Shown: one piece after another, positions 5,536-7,450 of the stretch | Layout of the letters: each line of letters starts with the position of its first letter | Position numbering within the stretch: position 1 is the stretch's first letter | Assembly (NCBI GenBank): GCA_003156795.1 | Contig: PMHU01000179.1 | Span: 14,580 to 22,029 of the forward strand | Direction: 5' to 3' | Length of the DNA: 7,450 nt | From: Acidimicrobiaceae bacterium | Lineage (GTDB): Bacteria > Actinomycetota > Acidimicrobiia > Acidimicrobiales > Palsa-688 | Program-made: the position numbers and the translations under genes | Notes under the pieces: model-generated | What the model was told of the DNA's origin: nothing | The model's input: the letters and a program-made list of their open reading frames with translations, nothing else | The model's database searches: none

Positions 5536-5541
5536 ACCCTA
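5536..5541 (-). promoter_or_regulatory. Candidate -10 element (TAGGGT) for the minus-strand operon
   Basis: On the minus strand TAGGGT fits the TANNNT actinobacterial -10 pattern. A start site about 7 nt downstream falls near 5529, two or three bases before the first arm of the inverted repeat. The predicted transcript would thus begin with the hairpin and have a leader of about 118 nt. No convincing -35 is seen. The same hexamer occurs upstream of folP at 1033-1038. Confidence 0.35.
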
Positions 5542-5698
5542 GGCGGTTCGGGCCGACCCGGTAGGAACGCGCCACACTGTTTGGAGCCTCGCCTGTGCCG
5601 CCCGCCACCGGATGCGTCTTTTCTTCCCCCCGAGGATCCCGTGAACCTGCCACGATCATCGCTGCTCGGAGCCGTTTGGCCATAATGGCTGATCCACG
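5542..5698. other. Remainder of the divergent intergenic region before lepA
   Basis: This completes the 287-nt gap between the divergent starts at 5411 and 5699. It holds a small imperfect stem (GTTC 5547-5550 with GAAC 5566-5569 around GGG/CCC), a pyrimidine-rich stretch at about 5614-5630, and CATAAT at 5681-5686. The last is one base from TATAAT and could be the lepA -10, giving a leader of only about 6 nt. No good -35, tRNA or convincing gene is seen. Open frames here lack recognisable protein features. Confidence 0.4.
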
Positions 5699-7450
5699 AT
5701 GAACGCGCCCGCAAAAGACCAGGCAGCTCTCTCGCTCTCGCTCATTCGAAACTTGAGCATCGTGGCCCACGTCGACCACGGAAAGTCCACCCTGTCGGAC
5801 CGCGTGCTCGAACTGACGGGTGCCGTCGACGCCCGCGACATGCGGGAGCAATACCTCGACTCGATGGATATCGAGCGGGAACGGGGCATCACCATCAAGG
5901 CCCAGAACGTACGGGTGCGTTGGAAGGGCCACACCATCCACCTGATCGACACGCCTGGCCACGTTGACTTCGGCTACGAGGTGAGCCGCAGCCTGGCTGC
6001 CTGCGAAGGCGTGGTGCTGCTCGTCGACGCGGCCCAGGGGATCGAAGCGCAGACCCTCGCCAACGCCTACCAGGCCCTCGAAAACGACTTGGAAATCGTG
6101 GCCGCCCTCAACAAGATCGACCTCCCGGCCGCCGACCCCGACCGCTACGCGGCCGAGATAGAGCGGGTCCTCGGGCTTCCCGCCGACCAGATCCTCCGCA
6201 TGTCGGCCAAGACCGGCGAAGGGGTCCCCGAACTGCTCGACGCCATCTGCGAGCGGATCCCGCCGCCGAAAGGTGATCCCGACCAGGCCCTGCAGGGGCT
6301 CATTTTCGACTCCTACTACGACCAGTACCGCGGCGTCATCAGCTCGATCCGCGTCAAAGAGGGAACGTTGCACGAGCACGCGAAGATCCGCATGATGCAG
6401 GCGGGCGAGAACCACGACATCGAAGAGATCGGCATCCGCACCCCCGACATGCTCAGCGTGAAACAACTCGGTCCCGGCGAGGTCGGTTTCATCGTGGCGG
6501 GCATCAAGGACGTCGGTGGTGCACGCTCGGGTGAGACCATCACCGAGGCGCAACGACCGGCCGCGCACGCGCTCGAGGGATACCTGGACCCCAAACCCAT
6601 GGTGTTCTGCGGGATCTATCCCATTGACGGCGACGACCTGCCCGACTTGCGCGATTCGCTCGACAAGTTGAAGCTCAACGACGCCTCGATCACCTACGAG
6701 CCCGAGTCGAGTCACGCGCTGGGCTTCGGGTTCCGCTGCGGTTTCCTCGGGCTCTTGCACATGGAGATCGTGCGAGAGCGCCTGGAGCGCGAGTTCAACC
6801 TGGACATCATCGCGACCGCGCCGTCGGTCGTGTACCGCGCCTACCTGACCGACGGCACCGAAGTGAAGATCGACAATCCGACCGACCTGCCCGACCCGAG
6901 CCGACTGGACCACATCGACGAACCGATGTTGCACATCTCGATCCTGACCCCCGCTGAGTACCTGGGCACGGTCATGGACCTCTGTCAGACCCGTCGCGGC
7001 GAGATGATCAAGATGGAGTACTTGTCCACCGAGCGGGTCGAACTGCGTTACACGATTCCCCTCGCCGAGGTCGTGATCGACTTCTTTGACGCGCTGAAGA
7101 GCCGCACGAAGGGTTACGCGAGCCTCGACTACGAGCAGAGCGGCTACATCACCTCGAACCTCGTGCGCGTGGACCTGCTCATCAATCACGAACCCGTCGA
7201 CGCTTTCTCCACCATCGTGCACCGCTCGAACGCGGACTTCTACGGACGCCGGATGGCCGAACGGCTGAAGGAGCTCATTCCGCGCCAGATGTTCGACGTG
7301 CCAATCCAGGCGGCCGTGGGCGGGAGAGTCATCGCGCGTGAGACCGTCAAGGCCCGGCGAAAGGACGTCCTCGCCAAGTGCTACGGGGGCGACATCACGC
7401 GCAAGCGCAAGTTGCTCGAGAAGCAAAAGGAGGGCAAGAAGCGCATGAAG
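5699..7450 (+). CDS. lepA: Elongation factor 4 (LepA), 3' truncated by the window edge
   Basis: A translational GTPase that acts on the ribosome (back-translocation or initiation/assembly roles). The first 584 residues are present, open to the last base; the family is about 600 aa, so roughly 20 C-terminal residues are missing. GTPase motifs: G1 AHVDHGKST (23-31), G2 ERGITIK (61-67), G3 DTPGH (84-88), G4 NKID (138-141), G5 SAK (169-171). Family-specific segments follow: FDSYYDQYRGV, the EF-G-like domain with GFGFRCGFLGLLHMEI, SVVYRAYLTDG, and the LepA-specific C-terminal domain with NADFYGRRMAERLKELIPRQ, the Gly-rich AAVGGRVIARE, and CYGGDITRKRKLLEKQKEGK just before the edge. The ATG at 5699 is the only good start: an in-frame stop lies at 5690-5692 and the G1 motif begins 23 residues in. 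No Shine-Dalgarno sequence is seen upstream, so it may be nearly leaderless. Confidence 0.96.
   Translation, partial: MNAPAKDQAALSLSLIRNLSIVAHVDHGKSTLSDRVLELTGAVDARDMREQYLDSMDIERERGITIKAQNVRVRWKGHTIHLIDTPGHVDFGYEVSRSLAACEGVVLLVDAAQGIEAQTLANAYQALENDLEIVAALNKIDLPAADPDRYAAEIERVLGLPADQILRMSAKTGEGVPELLDAICERIPPPKGDPDQALQGLIFDSYYDQYRGVISSIRVKEGTLHEHAKIRMMQAGENHDIEEIGIRTPDMLSVKQLGPGEVGFIVAGIKDVGGARSGETITEAQRPAAHALEGYLDPKPMVFCGIYPIDGDDLPDLRDSLDKLKLNDASITYEPESSHALGFGFRCGFLGLLHMEIVRERLEREFNLDIIATAPSVVYRAYLTDGTEVKIDNPTDLPDPSRLDHIDEPMLHISILTPAEYLGTVMDLCQTRRGEMIKMEYLSTERVELRYTIPLAEVVIDFFDALKSRTKGYASLDYEQSGYITSNLVRVDLLINHEPVDAFSTIVHRSNADFYGRRMAERLKELIPRQMFDVPIQAAVGGRVIARETVKARRKDVLAKCYGGDITRKRKLLEKQKEGKKRMK

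Noticed and set aside
5488..5685. Small plus-strand open frame (65 codons) between the P-loop gene and lepA
   Set aside because: It has no ribosome binding site and a Pro/Arg-rich translation. Its only notable feature, QVVSWRA, is explained by the inverted repeat, which I report separately.
5542..5698. tRNA or other structured RNA suggested by GGTTCGGGCC
   Set aside because: No acceptor stem or anticodon arm can be drawn around the T-arm-like motif. It is chance similarity.
5486..7426. Very long minus-strand open frame (646 codons) opposite lepA
   Set aside because: It is the mirror of a G/C-biased codon pattern in an unmistakable lepA gene. The translation is His/Val/Asp-rich with no family motif, and stop-free antisense frames are common in GC-rich genes.

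Overview
The window is GC-rich throughout, with codon third positions almost all G or C and several GTG starts. The FolP2-type pterin synthase paralogue, together with holA, rpsT and lepA lying near one another, points to an actinomycete. I would guess a deep-branching lineage such as Acidimicrobiia, but the exact taxon is inference.

Layout. A minus-strand gene runs off the left edge (1-134, probably the N-terminus of an APH/ACAD10-type phosphotransferase). Divergent from it, a tight plus-strand cluster runs from 238 to 3702: a thioredoxin-TPR protein of the CnoX/YbbN type, a FolP2-type dihydropteroate synthase paralogue, DNA polymerase III delta subunit (holA), and a TauE/SafE-family (TSUP) membrane transporter. 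folP and holA share one base (TGATG), and holA and the TSUP gene are 5 nt apart. Converging on this cluster is a minus-strand operon read from 5411 down to 3761: a cytidylate-kinase-like P-loop protein, a CysE-like left-handed beta-helix acetyltransferase, and ribosomal protein S20 (rpsT). These genes overlap or are coupled at both junctions. Divergent from the operon is lepA (elongation factor 4), which runs off the right edge about 20 residues short of its expected end.

How the genes work together. holA, rpsT and lepA form a replication/translation backbone. The TSUP gene, the acetyltransferase and the P-loop protein sit between these markers like lineage-specific insertions. The thioredoxin-TPR protein is probably a redox chaperone. 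The FolP2 protein probably does not make dihydropteroate, because its pABA/pyrophosphate loop is rewritten.

Most interesting non-coding signal. The 287-nt divergent region between the P-loop gene and lepA holds a long inverted repeat (arms 5438-5460 and 5505-5527). Its few arm differences become G-U wobbles only in minus-strand RNA. A TAGGGT -10-like hexamer (5536-5541, minus strand) would start the transcript almost exactly at the first arm. This suggests a 5'-terminal RNA hairpin in the leader of the kinase-acetyltransferase-rpsT operon. I see no CRISPR array, insertion sequence, tRNA or rRNA.
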